From Hyphomicrobiales bacterium (GTDB lineage: Bacteria > Pseudomonadota > Alphaproteobacteria > Rhizobiales > OSC116), in assembly GCA_013214705.1 (NCBI GenBank), contig JABSRZ010000012.1, forward strand, positions 1 through 64,000: a stretch of DNA of 64,000 bases, given 5' to 3'. Of the stretch, positions 51,899 to 61,690 are shown piece after piece. Both the position numbers and the translations under genes were made by a program. Below the pieces are notes generated by a model, which had not been told where the DNA came from, did no database searches, and was given only the letters and a program-made list of their open reading frames with translations. How positions within the stretch are numbered: position 1 is the first letter of the stretch; the number at the start of each line of letters is the position of its first letter.

Positions 51899-52738
51899 TT
51901 AAAAGTTTAAACGTTTGCCATCTATATCCACATGTTTGGCTTGGATGGTAAATGTGCCGAATTGGGTGGGGATTTCGACTTTAAGGGGCAATAAAACCCC
52001 TTCGGCTTTAAGTGGCAATAGCCACACGGTTGCGGTGGCATAATTGTCGATAATGGTTCTGTCGGCGCGGCTTTTGCGGTGGCCAGAAATGGGCGTATAA
52101 CCAACTTTGCAATAAATGGCTTGTTGCAGCATTTTATTGTCGGTTTTTGGCTTGGTGGCTTGGCGCATTTGCAATTTATAGCGGCTAACCCCATCAAATA
52201 CCGACTGTATGCGGTTGCATTGCGACGCTGAGCTAGATTTATATTTTTTGTTGAGCGGCAATAACATGGCGCTTAGTGGGTCGACCACATTTAACAAATG
52301 TTTGGCTTGTAGCGGCACGCTGTCATCGAAGCTTCTATAGGGCGGGGTGGCGGTAACTTGGGCGCGTTGGCCATTTGGATATTTAACCACCACATGGCGT
52401 TTCACTCGTTTGTTAGAATAAGCGGTTATATATTCGGTCGAGTTGATTTTGGCCCCATTATAAACACCGCGCGCGCGGGTTTCGATGGTGAAGCGCAATA
52501 TTCTATCCAATGTACCAGTGGTGAAGGCGCGGATAGAAATGGCGTATGATTTTTGTTTAAGCCGTGCGGCCAAACCCACTGAGCCAAGTTGAAACCCGGC
52601 TAATTTTAAGTTGTAATTGACATCAATATTGGTTTTGCTGGCCGCCGAAGCATAAGTTGGCAGCAAAAAGCCGGCGATAAGGGCAATTAAATGAGCTTTA
52701 AATAAAATTTTGGGGCGGATAAAGCTCTGGATACTCAT
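51899..52738 (-). CDS. DUF3108 domain exported protein
   Basis: Protein of 279 residues. A signal peptide ends near residue 33 (TYASA). The remainder is predicted beta-rich and matches the DUF3108 pattern (YNLKLAGFQLGSVGL near residue 41, LSAMLLPL near the centre). Function is unknown, and the protein is thought to be periplasmic or outer-membrane associated. Its place next to rpmB is conserved in many alphaproteobacteria. The two genes are divergent across a 286-bp spacer. Confidence 0.85.
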   Translation of the reverse strand: MSIQSFIRPKILFKAHLIALIAGFLLPTYASAASKTNIDVNYNLKLAGFQLGSVGLAARLKQKSYAISIRAFTTGTLDRILRFTIETRARGVYNGAKINSTEYITAYSNKRVKRHVVVKYPNGQRAQVTATPPYRSFDDSVPLQAKHLLNVVDPLSAMLLPLNKKYKSSSASQCNRIQSVFDGVSRYKLQMRQATKPKTDNKMLQQAIYCKVGYTPISGHRKSRADRTIIDNYATATVWLLPLKAEGVLLPLKVEIPTQFGTFTIQAKHVDIDGKRLNF

Positions 52739-52909
52739 TACATTTCCTTAAAACGCAAACTTATAGCTTAGGCTGCCCCAAATAGTAAAAGAGGATGGTT
52801 AATTATACGTTAGGCATAAGCTGATTTCATACTGACTTAGCATGAATTGCCATAAATATGTGAAAATAGCTAAATCTGGTTATAAATTTGGTTCTAAATG
52901 CAGTTTATC

Positions 52910-52938
52910 TTGACCTTGCCAATATATCAGATTATATG
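52910..52938 (+). promoter_or_regulatory. Sigma-70-type promoter of rpmB
   Basis: TTGACC at 52910-52915, a 17-bp spacer and TATATG at 52933-52938 form a good match to the housekeeping promoter. Initiation would give a leader of about 80 bases before rpmB. Confidence 0.5.
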
Positions 52939-52981
52939 AAGCCAACTTTAAATTTGTAATAATATAAATATGTCTAAGATT

Positions 52982-52996
52982 GCGCTAATTTAGCGC
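52982..52996 (+). promoter_or_regulatory. Palindrome in the rpmB leader
   Basis: GCGCTAA-T-TTAGCGC is a perfect 7-bp inverted repeat 28 bp before the rpmB start. With the promoter at 52910 it would lie inside the mRNA leader, but its single-base loop makes an RNA hairpin strained, so a DNA-binding site is equally possible. Confidence 0.35.
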
Positions 52997-53024
52997 TCGA
53001 CATATGAAATGAGGAGAAGGCCAC

Positions 53025-53309
53025 ATGGCTCGTCGTTGTGAATTATCAGGTAAGGGTGTACAAACTGGCAACAATGTTAGCCATGCTAAAAACCGCTCTC
53101 GCCGTCGTTTCTTGCCAAATCTATGTAACGTTAGCTTGATGAGCGATACATTGGGTTGTTCAGTTTCTTTGCGTATTTCAGCTCATGCGTTGCGCAGTGT
53201 TGAACATCGTGGTGGTTTAGACGCTTATCTTATGAAAGCTAAAGATTCTGGCCTTTCAACTCGGGCAAGGCGTTTTAAGAAACGCCTTACGAAAGCCGTT
53301 GCGGCTTAA
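53025..53309 (+). CDS. rpmB: 50S ribosomal protein L28
   Basis: Ribosomal protein of 94 residues with the L28 N-terminus [20 protein letters not shown] and the basic core [12 protein letters not shown]. The C-terminal extension past residue 75 is common in alphaproteobacteria. AGGAGAAGG precedes the ATG as a strong ribosome binding site. It is a single-gene unit with its own promoter and terminator. Confidence 0.97.
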   Translation: MARRCELSGKGVQTGNNVSHAKNRSRRRFLPNLCNVSLMSDTLGCSVSLRISAHALRSVEHRGGLDAYLMKAKDSGLSTRARRFKKRLTKAVAA

Positions 53310-53342
53310 GCCAATTGTTTTTTAATGTTTTCTAAAAAATTT

Positions 53343-53375
53343 AAAAGCCAGTCTCACATTTGAGGTTGGCTTTTT
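53343..53375. terminator. Terminator after rpmB
   Basis: A 14-bp stem with two wobbles (53343-53356 with 53361-53374) and a four-base CATT loop is followed by TTTTT. A-rich sequence on the other side allows it to serve the convergent gene as well. Confidence 0.85.
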
Positions 53376-53381
53376 ACTTTG

Positions 53382-54401
53382 TCAGTTACAAACCGAATTT
53401 TCATCTGCCAAGGCGAATTGCAGCATTAAGTTGCGTTGTAAAAAGTAGAAATTATCGTCTGATATAATGGTTAAAATGGTTTCGCCATTGCTGGCTCTAT
53501 GCACGCCTAGGCCTTCCATATTGTCCACCGCATATGTCCAATTGGCATCTATCAAGGTTTTGCCGCTCACCAAGGCATTGGGTTTTATGTCAGCGCCGCA
53601 AATTTGCCGAATGCGCATTTGCGGGCCAGAAAATATACCAAACGCCCGCTCTAATATAACAATGTCACCATTGGGCAGATAGCTGACATCGGTAATGTCA
53701 AACCCGCCCGAACGGCTGATATATAGTGGCAGGTTTTCTTTGCCCTTGATGAGCCATGCCGTATGGTCGCCAGCTTTGGTTAATTTTTTTTCGGCAGTGG
53801 CCAATAGCCAACCTCTATATTTATGCCCGGCAGGCAATGAGGTGACGCCTTCTAAGCCTTTATTGGGGTTAATCTTTTTGGCATCTATTAACCTGCCCCA
53901 GTCTCTGGCGCTGGTTTTTAAGCCGGCATCGGTAAATTTATAGCGGTAAAGCGCTTGTTCTAATTCGACCGAAACCACAACGTCATTTAGGCTGTTATTT
54001 CTTTTGGTCAGCCCTTCACTATCGGCCTGCCAATGAGCAAATTTTTTACCCTTGGCATTTAACAACGGTGCCATTTGGGCATTTGACAAGCTGTTTAATT
54101 TGCCATTTTTGTAGCTTATATTGGCTTTTAACCAATAACCGCGGTCAGAAACGGCTAAAAATTCATCGCCAGTTTCAGACAATATAATGCCCGAAAAACC
54201 ACCAAAGTTTTTGGATTTGGAAGTTAGTTCTAAACCACCTCGCCATAACAGGGCGCCATGCTGCTCCTGCCGCATGCTCACCACGGCAAAATCTATTTGT
54301 TTGGTGGTGATGTTAATTTCGGCGGCAAAACCAGTTGAAACGGAGGCACAAATCGACAGGCCGATTATTTGCGCTAATTTCCAAATCAACTTTTTATTCA
54401 T
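53382..54401 (-). CDS. Esterase-like activity of phytase family protein
   Basis: Exported beta-propeller protein of 339 residues. A signal peptide ends near residue 27 (STGFA). [25 protein letters not shown] near residue 66 and ADSEGLT near residue 126 with [11 protein letters not shown] near 183 match the phytase-like domain family. Despite the name, enzymatic activity is not established for this group. Its start overlaps the cobT stop by four bases (ATGA), which makes it the last gene of the cobS-cobT transcript. Confidence 0.85.
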   Translation of the reverse strand: MNKKLIWKLAQIIGLSICASVSTGFAAEINITTKQIDFAVVSMRQEQHGALLWRGGLELTSKSKNFGGFSGIILSETGDEFLAVSDRGYWLKANISYKNGKLNSLSNAQMAPLLNAKGKKFAHWQADSEGLTKRNNSLNDVVVSVELEQALYRYKFTDAGLKTSARDWGRLIDAKKINPNKGLEGVTSLPAGHKYRGWLLATAEKKLTKAGDHTAWLIKGKENLPLYISRSGGFDITDVSYLPNGDIVILERAFGIFSGPQMRIRQICGADIKPNALVSGKTLIDANWTYAVDNMEGLGVHRASNGETILTIISDDNFYFLQRNLMLQFALADENSVCN

Positions 54402-56266
54402 ACTGGCCTATTTCTTTTCAAATTTGGGGCGAATAATTCGGCCAATTGGTTGGTGATGGCGCCGCCCAGCTCCTCGGCATCATTTATGGTTATGGCGCGT
54501 TCGTAATAGCGGGTCACATCATGGCCAATGCCAATGGCCACCAATTCAATAGGCGATTTATTTTCTATATAATCTATCACGTCACGTAGGTTTTTCTCTA
54601 AATAATTGCCAATATTGGCGCTCAATGTGCTGTCATCGACCGGTGCACCATCGGAAATTACCATCAAAATGCGGCGATGTTCAGGCCGGCCTAACAATCT
54701 ATTATGCGCCCAGCTGAGCGCCTCGCCATCAATATTTTCTTTTAACAGGCCTTCGCGCATCATCAAGCCCAAATTGTTTTTGGCGCGTCTGTACGGGGTA
54801 TCAGCACGTTTGTATATTATGTGGCGCAAATCATTCAAGCGGCCAGGAAATTTAGGTTTGTCCTCAGACATCCACTTTTCGCGTGATTGCCCACCTTTCC
54901 AAGCGCGGGTGGTGAAGCCCAAAATTTCGACTTTCACTTTGCAGCGCTCCAAGGTGCGGGCCAAAACATCGCCACAAATGGCAGCAATGGTTATAGGTCT
55001 GCCGCGCATAGAGCCAGAATTGTCAATCAACAAGGTGACAATTGTGTCTTTAAATTCGGTGTCTTTTTCTTGCTTAAACGACAATGGCAATAGCGGGTCG
55101 GCAATCACCCGCGCAAGTTTTGCGGCGTCTAATATGCCTTCTTCTAGGTCAAATTCCCAACTTCTATTTTGTTGTGCCAAAAGCAAGCGCATTAATTTGT
55201 TGGCCAAGCGCGACACCGCGCCTTGCAAATGGGTCATTTGGCCATCTAAATGTTCGCGTAATTTTATCAGTTCAAATTCTTCGCATATATCTTGAGCGTG
55301 AATAATCTCATCATATTCGTTGGTGAAAGCGCTATAAGGGGCTTTTTCGGGGTCAAACGCATCACCGCCGGCTTCCGCATCGCTGTTTTCGCCTTCGCTG
55401 CTCTCCTCGCCGTCGGTTTCTTCTAGATCACCCACCTTGTCCGAGTCTTCATCCATCATTTGGTCTGAATCTTCGTCGGCTTCGCCTTTTAAATCTTCTT
55501 GGTCTTCAGAATCGCCTTCGGCAGCTTCTTGCTCGGCCTCGCTCATGCCTGAGTCTTGTTCACTATCTTGGGCGTCATCGTCCATATCTTGTTGTTGGTT
55601 GTTTTCCAGATCTTCAAGATTATTGCCCATATCAAATGCGCGCAATAAATTATATAGGTCTTTGGCAAATTCAAATTGGTTGTTTTTATTTTCGGCAATA
55701 TTGTTCAGCAAATCGCCGGCTTTTTCATCAAAATATTCGCGCCATAAATCCAGATTTTGGCGGTATTTTTGTGGCGGCGCGAGGCCAGCAATTTTTTCGC
55801 GCAATAGCAATGCCAAGGCGATGTCCATCGGCGCATCTTCGGTGGTTTCGGGTTTTCTAACGCCGCGTTTTTGTAGCTTTTGGGCAAAATCGGCATTTAA
55901 ATTGGTGGCCATGCCTTTCATTTGCGCCGCGCCAACGCTGGCAATTCTGGCTTGCTCGGCCATGTTAAACACGGCTTTGGCATCGGGGCTTAACGGGCTT
56001 AGGCGGCTGTGCATATTTTCATTATGCAAGGCGTGGGTAAGCGCCAACATATCGGCCGAGCCGCGTATTAGGGTAATCTCCTCGGCTTTAGAAATAAAGC
56101 TCGGGTCGGGTAGGCGGGCTTTTTGGCCGCTCACGCTTGGGCGGTCGACGCCAAAGCTAACCGCCAGTTCGCTGTCTTCAGATATCGCGCGCATGGTGAG
56201 GGCGAGCGCCTTTTTAAACGGCGCTACTTTTTCGGCACGTTTTGTGGTTTTAACATTTGTCGACAT
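54398..56266 (-). CDS. cobT: Cobaltochelatase subunit CobT
   Basis: Subunit of the aerobic cobaltochelatase, which with CobS and CobN inserts cobalt into hydrogenobyrinic acid diamide. It is 622 residues long. The middle, about residues 215-320, is a very acidic linker (runs of D, E and S), and the C-terminal von Willebrand A domain carries the MIDAS motif [13 protein letters not shown] near residue 408. This is the standard CobT architecture. It lies 16 bp downstream of cobS. The CobN subunit and the rest of the pathway are not in this window. Confidence 0.93.
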   Translation of the reverse strand: MSTNVKTTKRAEKVAPFKKALALTMRAISEDSELAVSFGVDRPSVSGQKARLPDPSFISKAEEITLIRGSADMLALTHALHNENMHSRLSPLSPDAKAVFNMAEQARIASVGAAQMKGMATNLNADFAQKLQKRGVRKPETTEDAPMDIALALLLREKIAGLAPPQKYRQNLDLWREYFDEKAGDLLNNIAENKNNQFEFAKDLYNLLRAFDMGNNLEDLENNQQQDMDDDAQDSEQDSGMSEAEQEAAEGDSEDQEDLKGEADEDSDQMMDEDSDKVGDLEETDGEESSEGENSDAEAGGDAFDPEKAPYSAFTNEYDEIIHAQDICEEFELIKLREHLDGQMTHLQGAVSRLANKLMRLLLAQQNRSWEFDLEEGILDAAKLARVIADPLLPLSFKQEKDTEFKDTIVTLLIDNSGSMRGRPITIAAICGDVLARTLERCKVKVEILGFTTRAWKGGQSREKWMSEDKPKFPGRLNDLRHIIYKRADTPYRRAKNNLGLMMREGLLKENIDGEALSWAHNRLLGRPEHRRILMVISDGAPVDDSTLSANIGNYLEKNLRDVIDYIENKSPIELVAIGIGHDVTRYYERAITINDAEELGGAITNQLAELFAPNLKRNRPV

Positions 56267-56281
56267 GCTGAACCAACCTTG

Positions 56282-57253
56282 TTATGAAAGCGCGATATGA
56301 GCGGTTGATTCAGGCAATTCTTCATCAAATACCCGTTGGTAAAACTCGGCCACTAAGCCACGTTCCAAATCGTCACATTTGTTCAAAAATGTCACCCGGA
56401 ATGAGAATGCCATGTCGTTAAATATTTGCATATTTTCCGCCCATGTTATCACCGTTCTGGGGCTCATAAGGGTGGATAAGTCGCCATTGATAAATGACTG
56501 GCGGGTTAAATCGGCCACGCGCACCATATTGCCAATAACCTCTAGACCGCCTTTTTGTTTGGCTAAGCTTTTCACCTTCGCAGCCACAATGGCGGCTTCA
56601 TCATCATGCGGTAAATAGTTAAGCACCGCCACAATGTTCCATCTATCCATTTGGCCTTGGTTGATTTGCTGCGTGCCATGGTAAAGCCCAGAGGTGTCGC
56701 CCAAACCAATGGTGTTGGCGGTGGCAAACAATCTAAAGGAAGGGTGAGGGGACAAAACCCGGCTTTGGTCGAGCAAAGTTAGTTTGCCTTGAGCTTCTAA
56801 TATACGTTGAATCACAAACATCACATCGGCACGGCCAGCGTCATATTCATCAAATACCAGCGCGACATTTCTTTGCAAGGCGTAGGGCAAAATGCCTTCT
56901 TTAAATTCGGTAATTTGTTTGCCATCTTTGACCACAATGGCGTCCTTACCAACCAGATCTATCCGGCTGATATGGCTATCTAAGTTTACCCGAATACACG
57001 GCCAGTTAAGCCGGCTTGCCACCTGCTCGATATGGGTCGATTTGCCCGTGCCATGATAGCCTTGTATCATCACCCGGCGGTTATAGGTAAAACCGGCTAA
57101 AATGGCCAAAGTGATTTCGCGGTTAAACAGGTAATCTGGGTCTTCATCTGGCACATGTTCGGACGTGGCAGAATAGGCCGGCACTTGTAAATCACTATCA
57201 ATTCCAAAGGCTTCACGAACCGAAATTTTGATGTCGGGTAGGGGTGCGTTCAT
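56282..57253 (-). CDS. cobS: Cobaltochelatase subunit CobS
   Basis: AAA+ ATPase subunit of the cobaltochelatase, 323 residues. Walker [17 protein letters not shown] is near residue 65 and Walker [11 protein letters not shown] near residue 134. [15 protein letters not shown] near residue 178 is typical of CobS. ATG 57253 is chosen because GGA stands 8-10 bases upstream; a TTG four codons earlier is possible. It leads the cobS-cobT unit, downstream of the DnaJ-like gene. Confidence 0.93.
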   Translation of the reverse strand: MNAPLPDIKISVREAFGIDSDLQVPAYSATSEHVPDEDPDYLFNREITLAILAGFTYNRRVMIQGYHGTGKSTHIEQVASRLNWPCIRVNLDSHISRIDLVGKDAIVVKDGKQITEFKEGILPYALQRNVALVFDEYDAGRADVMFVIQRILEAQGKLTLLDQSRVLSPHPSFRLFATANTIGLGDTSGLYHGTQQINQGQMDRWNIVAVLNYLPHDDEAAIVAAKVKSLAKQKGGLEVIGNMVRVADLTRQSFINGDLSTLMSPRTVITWAENMQIFNDMAFSFRVTFLNKCDDLERGLVAEFYQRVFDEELPESTAHIALS

Positions 57254-57311
57254 AATTTTTTCCAATACTTCCCATCATTAGCCGCTATAAAATAGCAGCC
57301 AAGCTGGTTTA

Positions 57312-57929
57312 TTATACATAATCTACGGTTTTAAGATGGTTATAGGCGGCAATAATTTCGGACAAAATGGCTTCGCTCTGTTTGTCGCCTCGGTTTAAAT
57401 CTGGGTGATGGCGCTTGGCCAACATTTTAAACTGTTTTTTAATGGCCTCTGGTTTGGCGCTTTCATCCAAGCCAAGTTTAGCCAACGCCTTGCGCTCGGC
57501 ATTGCGCAATTGCTTGCGCGGGCGGCCAGATGCGCCCACCGGCACATCGCCACCAAAAAACTCAAATGGGTCTTTTAGCCGGGCGCGGCCATTTAAGCCA
57601 TTGTCCAAATTTGCCTCTTGTGCCAAGCCGCTCAATCCGCCGGCGCCACGTTTCCAGGTGGGGCGGTGCCCGGTGCGCGCTTCGGCTATGTAGGTTTTCA
57701 CCTCGGCATCTTTCATCTCTTCAAAAAAGTTATAACCTTTGTTATATTCTCTGACATGTTGAAGACAAAAATTAAAATATTTATTGTCTTCTTTGCCACC
57801 TTTTGGGGCTTTATGTTCGCCAGCTTTTTCACAATTGGGGTGGTCACACGGCAATTGGTGTTTTTTGCGTGTTAAATCGTCTTTTGGTTTTACCCGTAGG
57901 CTCGAAAAAAAATCGTTGCTATTGCTCAA
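57312..57929 (-). CDS. DnaJ-like protein with C-terminal J domain
   Basis: Protein of 205 residues. The J domain is at the C-terminus with the HPD motif in AKRHHPDLNRG near residue 175. The N-terminal part contains cysteines in CDHPNC and a conserved FNFCLQHVREYNKGYNFF segment. It begins at TTG 57929, since no ATG precedes residue 70; AGGCAG is upstream. The gene order bolA, this protein, cobS, cobT is widespread in alphaproteobacteria. It probably stimulates a DnaK-type chaperone, but no client is known. Confidence 0.88.
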   Translation of the reverse strand: MSNSNDFFSSLRVKPKDDLTRKKHQLPCDHPNCEKAGEHKAPKGGKEDNKYFNFCLQHVREYNKGYNFFEEMKDAEVKTYIAEARTGHRPTWKRGAGGLSGLAQEANLDNGLNGRARLKDPFEFFGGDVPVGASGRPRKQLRNAERKALAKLGLDESAKPEAIKKQFKMLAKRHHPDLNRGDKQSEAILSEIIAAYNHLKTVDYV

Positions 57930-58023
57930 ATCACTGCCTAATTATTAAAATTTATAGAATGTTTGTTTGAGGCAATATTAATAAACCATTGTGGACGATT
58001 TTGAAAGGCTGTAATCTCATAAA

Positions 58024-58275
58024 ATGAAAAATATTATACAACAGAAACTAAATAAGGCGTTTTCGCCCGAATTTTTGCAAGTTATTGATGAATCCAGCCA
58101 ACATGCAGGCCATAGTGGTTGGCGTGAAGGAGGCAATACCCATTTTAAAGTGGAAATCAAGGCCGCATCTTTGGCCGGTAAAACGCGTGTGGCGCAACAT
58201 CAAGCTATTATGCGCGAGTTAAAAGAAGAATTTGCCGACACATTGCACGCGCTGTCGATAGACATAATGAAGTAA
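58024..58275 (+). CDS. bolA: BolA family protein
   Basis: Small protein of 83 residues with the BolA fold. HSGWREGGNTHFKVEIKAASLAGKTRVAQHQ is the core, with the conserved histidine-containing loop and the RVxxH pattern. BolA proteins pair with monothiol glutaredoxins and carry or sense iron-sulfur clusters. It is divergent from the DnaJ-like gene. Confidence 0.93.
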   Translation: MKNIIQQKLNKAFSPEFLQVIDESSQHAGHSGWREGGNTHFKVEIKAASLAGKTRVAQHQAIMRELKEEFADTLHALSIDIMK

Positions 58276-58282
58276 AAGCGCC

Positions 58283-58440
58283 GAGTTTGCGTCTGCCCCC
58301 AAGAATCCCTGCCGTTCGGTGAGTGCGCCCAGAAGCCGCAAGGCAAACTCTCTAGCCTCCGCGCGTTAGCTGGCAGCGGGCTTCGAGCGGCCGAACTCGC
58401 ACTCACGGTGCGGCACGTTGTGTGGATGCGAGAGTGTGCT
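58283..58440. repeat. Paired REP-like repeats (copies B1 and B2, inverted)
   Basis: The convergent spacer between bolA and the CNNM gene is visibly GC-richer than its surroundings. It contains the repeat GCCGTTCGGTGAGTG (58311-58325) with GGCAAAC nearby, and a diverged inverted copy around 58398-58420. Perfect pairs are GAGTTTGC/GCAAACTC (58283-58290, 58343-58350) and GTGAGTGCG/CGCACTCAC (58319-58327, 58398-58406). This resembles a BIME arrangement of REP elements. Confidence 0.5.
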
Positions 58441-58441
58441 G

Positions 58442-59764
58442 CTATAACTTCGTCACCCGAATAGAAGTTATGCGGTTGGCTTGTTTGCGCAATATTTCGA
58501 ACCTGTGGCCGTAGAAGCTGAAGGCTTGGCCTACATTTGGGATGACTTGGGCTTCATTAATGATTAGTCCGGCTACGCTAATTGCGTCATTTTGTGGTAA
58601 CTCCCAATCCATGGCGCGGTTTAAATCGCGTACCGATAGGTGGCCATCGACATTAACGCTGCCATTGGGTTGTGGGCGCAAGCCTTTTAGGCCTTGGTCA
58701 TGCTCGTCGACAATGTCGCCAACAATTTCTTCTAAAATATCTTCTAAAGTTATCAGCCCTTGGGTTTCGCCATATTCATCCACAACCAAGGCAAAATGGC
58801 TTTTGCGTTTTAAAAAATTATTCAACTGGTCTTGCAAGCTGGTAGTTTCGGGCACGTACCAGATGGGCGTGAGCAAGCTCTCAACTTCTTCATCGCCAAC
58901 CGGCTTGGGTTGATTTTGGTCAGAACTGTCTTGGTTCTGAATCAAATTTATGGTCCACAGCAAATCTTTGGTGTGCAATACGCCAATAAAATTATCTGGC
59001 TCGCCGCGGTATATCGGCACGCGGGTATAGGCATTGTTTAAAATTTGGTTGGCAATTTCGGCCGTGCCTAAGGCGATGTTCAAGGCGAATATTTTGGTGC
59101 GATGAATCATCACATCTTCGACGCCCATTTGTTTGAGGTCCAAAATTCCGCCCAACATGTCACGGTCATTTTTAATCATCACCCCTTCTTCATGTTGCAA
59201 ATCGATATTGCCCCTAATTTCGGCATCTGCGGCTTCTTCGTCCATAGATTTTGGCGGTTTGGCGCCCATTATCCATAATATCATATCCACAAAAGCGCGG
59301 ATAACCACCACCAATGGCGAAAGAATGAACACGATGACCCGCATGATAGGCGCCATTATTAAGGCCAATTTCTCAGGGTTTTGCAGGGCATAAGTTTTTG
59401 GCAAAACCTCGGCAAAAACCAATATTAGAAAAGTCATGGCCAAAGTGGCATAGACCACACCTGCCGCGCCAAATACCGCGATAAACAGGCTGGTGGCGAT
59501 GGATGACGCCAAAATATTAACCAGATTGTTGCCCAATAATATAGTGCCGATGAGTTTTTCGGGCGTTTCGAGCAATTTAGCCACCGTGTGGGCAGCTTGG
59601 TTATTTTTCTTTTGCAGGCGCTTGATACGGGCTTTTGAGGCAGCGGTTAGCGCGGTTTCTGAGCCAGAAAACATGCCAGAAATGATGATTAAAAACATTA
59701 TACCGAGGCTAGCTAACAAATAGTCGGCGTTAGCGGTAAAAAATTGTGTGATATTATCGGGCAT
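58442..59764 (-). CDS. CNNM/CorC family membrane protein with CBS domains
   Basis: Integral membrane protein of 440 residues. The N-terminal DUF21/CNNM region has about four hydrophobic segments (with FSGSETALTAASKARIKRL near residue 33), two CBS domains span about residues 205-345 (MIHRTKIFALNI, then ALVVDEYGETQGLITLEDILEEIVGD), and a CorC/HlyC domain ends the protein. Members are linked to magnesium or sodium transport and haemolysin naming is historical. Its ATG overlaps the aroB stop as TAATG, so it is translated with aroB. Confidence 0.9.
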   Translation of the reverse strand: MPDNITQFFTANADYLLASLGIMFLIIISGMFSGSETALTAASKARIKRLQKKNNQAAHTVAKLLETPEKLIGTILLGNNLVNILASSIATSLFIAVFGAAGVVYATLAMTFLILVFAEVLPKTYALQNPEKLALIMAPIMRVIVFILSPLVVVIRAFVDMILWIMGAKPPKSMDEEAADAEIRGNIDLQHEEGVMIKNDRDMLGGILDLKQMGVEDVMIHRTKIFALNIALGTAEIANQILNNAYTRVPIYRGEPDNFIGVLHTKDLLWTINLIQNQDSSDQNQPKPVGDEEVESLLTPIWYVPETTSLQDQLNNFLKRKSHFALVVDEYGETQGLITLEDILEEIVGDIVDEHDQGLKGLRPQPNGSVNVDGHLSVRDLNRAMDWELPQNDAISVAGLIINEAQVIPNVGQAFSFYGHRFEILRKQANRITSIRVTKL

Positions 59765-60891
59765 TATTTAAAGTTTTTGCCTTTCAGAAAGTTTAGGACT
59801 AGTTGTTGGTCGACATTTTTTTCGACAAATGATTTGCCGACCGCTTTGGCCAAAATAAATGTCATTTCACCTTGTTGGGTTTTTTTATCTTGCAACATAA
59901 ATTCTAGCATTTGTGCGGCAGAAGGCAAGGGTTGCAAGCCTTCAAATTGAATGTTGGTTGGCAGGCCAATGTCGGCTAAATGTTGTTTAATTGGCTCGAT
60001 GTCGCTGCCATTGTTAAAGCCCAAAAATGCCGAAAATTCAAACGCCAATACCATGCCGATGGCCACACCTTCGCCATGGATAAGCCGTTCGGAATATTGG
60101 CAATGAGCCTCGAGCGCATGGCCAAAGGTATGGCCTAAATTTAGCAAAGCGCGGATGCCGAGCTCTTTTTCATCCAAGCCAACAATAAGTGCTTTAGCTT
60201 GGCAAGATTTAACCACCGCATATTGCCGTGCGGCTTTGTCACCCGCGATTAATTTTTGGCCATTTGCCAGTAACCATAAATAAAATTCAGGGTCGTTAAT
60301 CAGTGCATATTTAAAAATTTCGGCATAACCCGCGCGCATATGGCGATCAGACAATGTGTCTAAAATATCGATGTCGGCCAACACCAATTTAGGCTGATGA
60401 AATGCGCCCAAAAGGTTTTTGCCGTGCGGTGAATTTATACCGGTTTTACCGCCAACGCTGCTATCGACTTGGGCTAAAATAGAGGTTGGTATTTGCACAA
60501 AGTCAACACCACGGCGCAGTATAGCGGCGGCAAAGCCAGCCAAATCGCCAATAACGCCGCCGCCTAAAATGGTGATGACATCATTGCGCTCCACCCCAAA
60601 GGCCAATAACTTCTCGAGCAAAATTTCGAGCGTGGCCATTTTTTTACTGGTTTCGCCTGCGGGCAGAATTATGGCTTCACATTCAATTTCTTGGTTGCTA
60701 AACGCCGCTTGCAAATCGGCCAAATGATGTTTGGCGACATTCTCATCGGTCACAATAACCGTAAAGGCGCGTTTTAAATGCGGTTTGATGAGCTTGCCAG
60801 CAAATTCAATCAACCGCCCGCCGACCAAAATGTCATAAGACCGATCATTGTCTAAGTTTACAGTTATTTTTTCGCAATTTGTCAGGGGCAT
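59764..60891 (-). CDS. aroB: 3-dehydroquinate synthase
   Basis: Second enzyme of the shikimate pathway, converting DAHP to 3-dehydroquinate with NAD and a divalent metal. It is 375 residues long. LGGGVIGDLAGFAAAILRRGVDFVQIPTS near residue 108 is the cofactor signature, DSSVGGKTGIN near residue 145 the substrate loop, and GHTFGHALEAHC near residue 258 supplies metal ligands. It is 61 bp downstream of aroK; the spacer carries a pair of direct repeats. Confidence 0.95.
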   Translation of the reverse strand: MPLTNCEKITVNLDNDRSYDILVGGRLIEFAGKLIKPHLKRAFTVIVTDENVAKHHLADLQAAFSNQEIECEAIILPAGETSKKMATLEILLEKLLAFGVERNDVITILGGGVIGDLAGFAAAILRRGVDFVQIPTSILAQVDSSVGGKTGINSPHGKNLLGAFHQPKLVLADIDILDTLSDRHMRAGYAEIFKYALINDPEFYLWLLANGQKLIAGDKAARQYAVVKSCQAKALIVGLDEKELGIRALLNLGHTFGHALEAHCQYSERLIHGEGVAIGMVLAFEFSAFLGFNNGSDIEPIKQHLADIGLPTNIQFEGLQPLPSAAQMLEFMLQDKKTQQGEMTFILAKAVGKSFVEKNVDQQLVLNFLKGKNFK

Positions 60892-60917
60892 TTTTTACCT
60901 AAATATTTCAACTAAAG

Positions 60918-60950
60918 TCAAATTATGAGTGTCCAGTGTCGAATTATGAG
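60918..60950. repeat. Direct repeats in the aroK-aroB spacer
   Basis: TCAAATTATGAG (60918-60929) and TCGAATTATGAG (60939-60950) differ in one base and are 21 bp apart, two helical turns. This spacing suits side-by-side binding of a regulator upstream of aroB. There is no experimental or family evidence for one. Confidence 0.35.
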
Positions 60951-60952
60951 TT

Positions 60953-61510
60953 TTATGTGGCATATTCGAACATTTTATCCAACAATTTATCGATCATCAC
61001 ATTATGCGGGGCATCAATTGTGTCAATGATAATGTCGGCTTGCGCATAAATAGGGTAGCGTTCATCGATGAGTTTTTGCATCACTTCTCTTGGGTTTTCG
61101 ACCTGCAATAGAGGCCGGGTTTGGCGCAATGCAATCCGCTCCATCAGCAGTTCTAAATCGCCGCGTAACCAGATGGATATACCGTTTTGTTTTATATTTT
61201 GGCGGGTGGTTTTGCACATATAAGCGCCGCCGCCAGTGGCTAATATTTGCGGCCCCTCATCGAGCAGGCGGGCGATGACTTTTTCTTCACCTTCGCGAAA
61301 TTTTTGCTCGCCAAATGTGGCAAAAAACTCGGCCACATCCATGCCAGCAGCGGCTTCAATTTCATGATCGGCATCTTTAAAATTTAAGTTTAAATGCTTA
61401 GACAAGCGCCGGCCTAGGGTGGTTTTACCCGCCCCCATAAGCCCTATTAAAACAATAGAGCGGTTGCCCAAATAGTCACGAATGACCTTTGTGCTATTTT
61501 CATCGAACAT
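60953..61510 (-). CDS. aroK: Shikimate kinase
   Basis: Phosphorylates shikimate with ATP. It is 185 residues long. Walker A is IGLMGAGKTTLGRRLS near residue 22, the substrate-binding aspartate follows in FKDADHEIE, GGGA is in LATGGGAYMC, and the lid arginine in RQTRPLLQ. It is the first gene of aroK-aroB and the CNNM gene, the common alphaproteobacterial arrangement, and is divergent from the small membrane protein and xerD. Confidence 0.95.
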   Translation of the reverse strand: MFDENSTKVIRDYLGNRSIVLIGLMGAGKTTLGRRLSKHLNLNFKDADHEIEAAAGMDVAEFFATFGEQKFREGEEKVIARLLDEGPQILATGGGAYMCKTTRQNIKQNGISIWLRGDLELLMERIALRQTRPLLQVENPREVMQKLIDERYPIYAQADIIIDTIDAPHNVMIDKLLDKMFEYAT

Positions 61511-61690
61511 ATTTTGTCCAAACCCATTTCATTCAGCTTTTACTTCGGCTAAAATAGCGCTGAATTTAAAAATACAATTAATATTATTATGGGCATCTTA
61601 TCATTCACCTGCAAGTAAATCTTGTTCTTATTGATAAATAAAGTTAGATTGACGCCAATCTTTTGACCCAAAATTTACGAGGCAGTTTAA

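Noticed and set aside
54398-57253. cobS/cobT as evidence of a local cobalamin operon
   Set aside because: No other cobalamin biosynthesis gene is in the window; the pair with bolA and a DnaJ-like gene is a general alphaproteobacterial arrangement.
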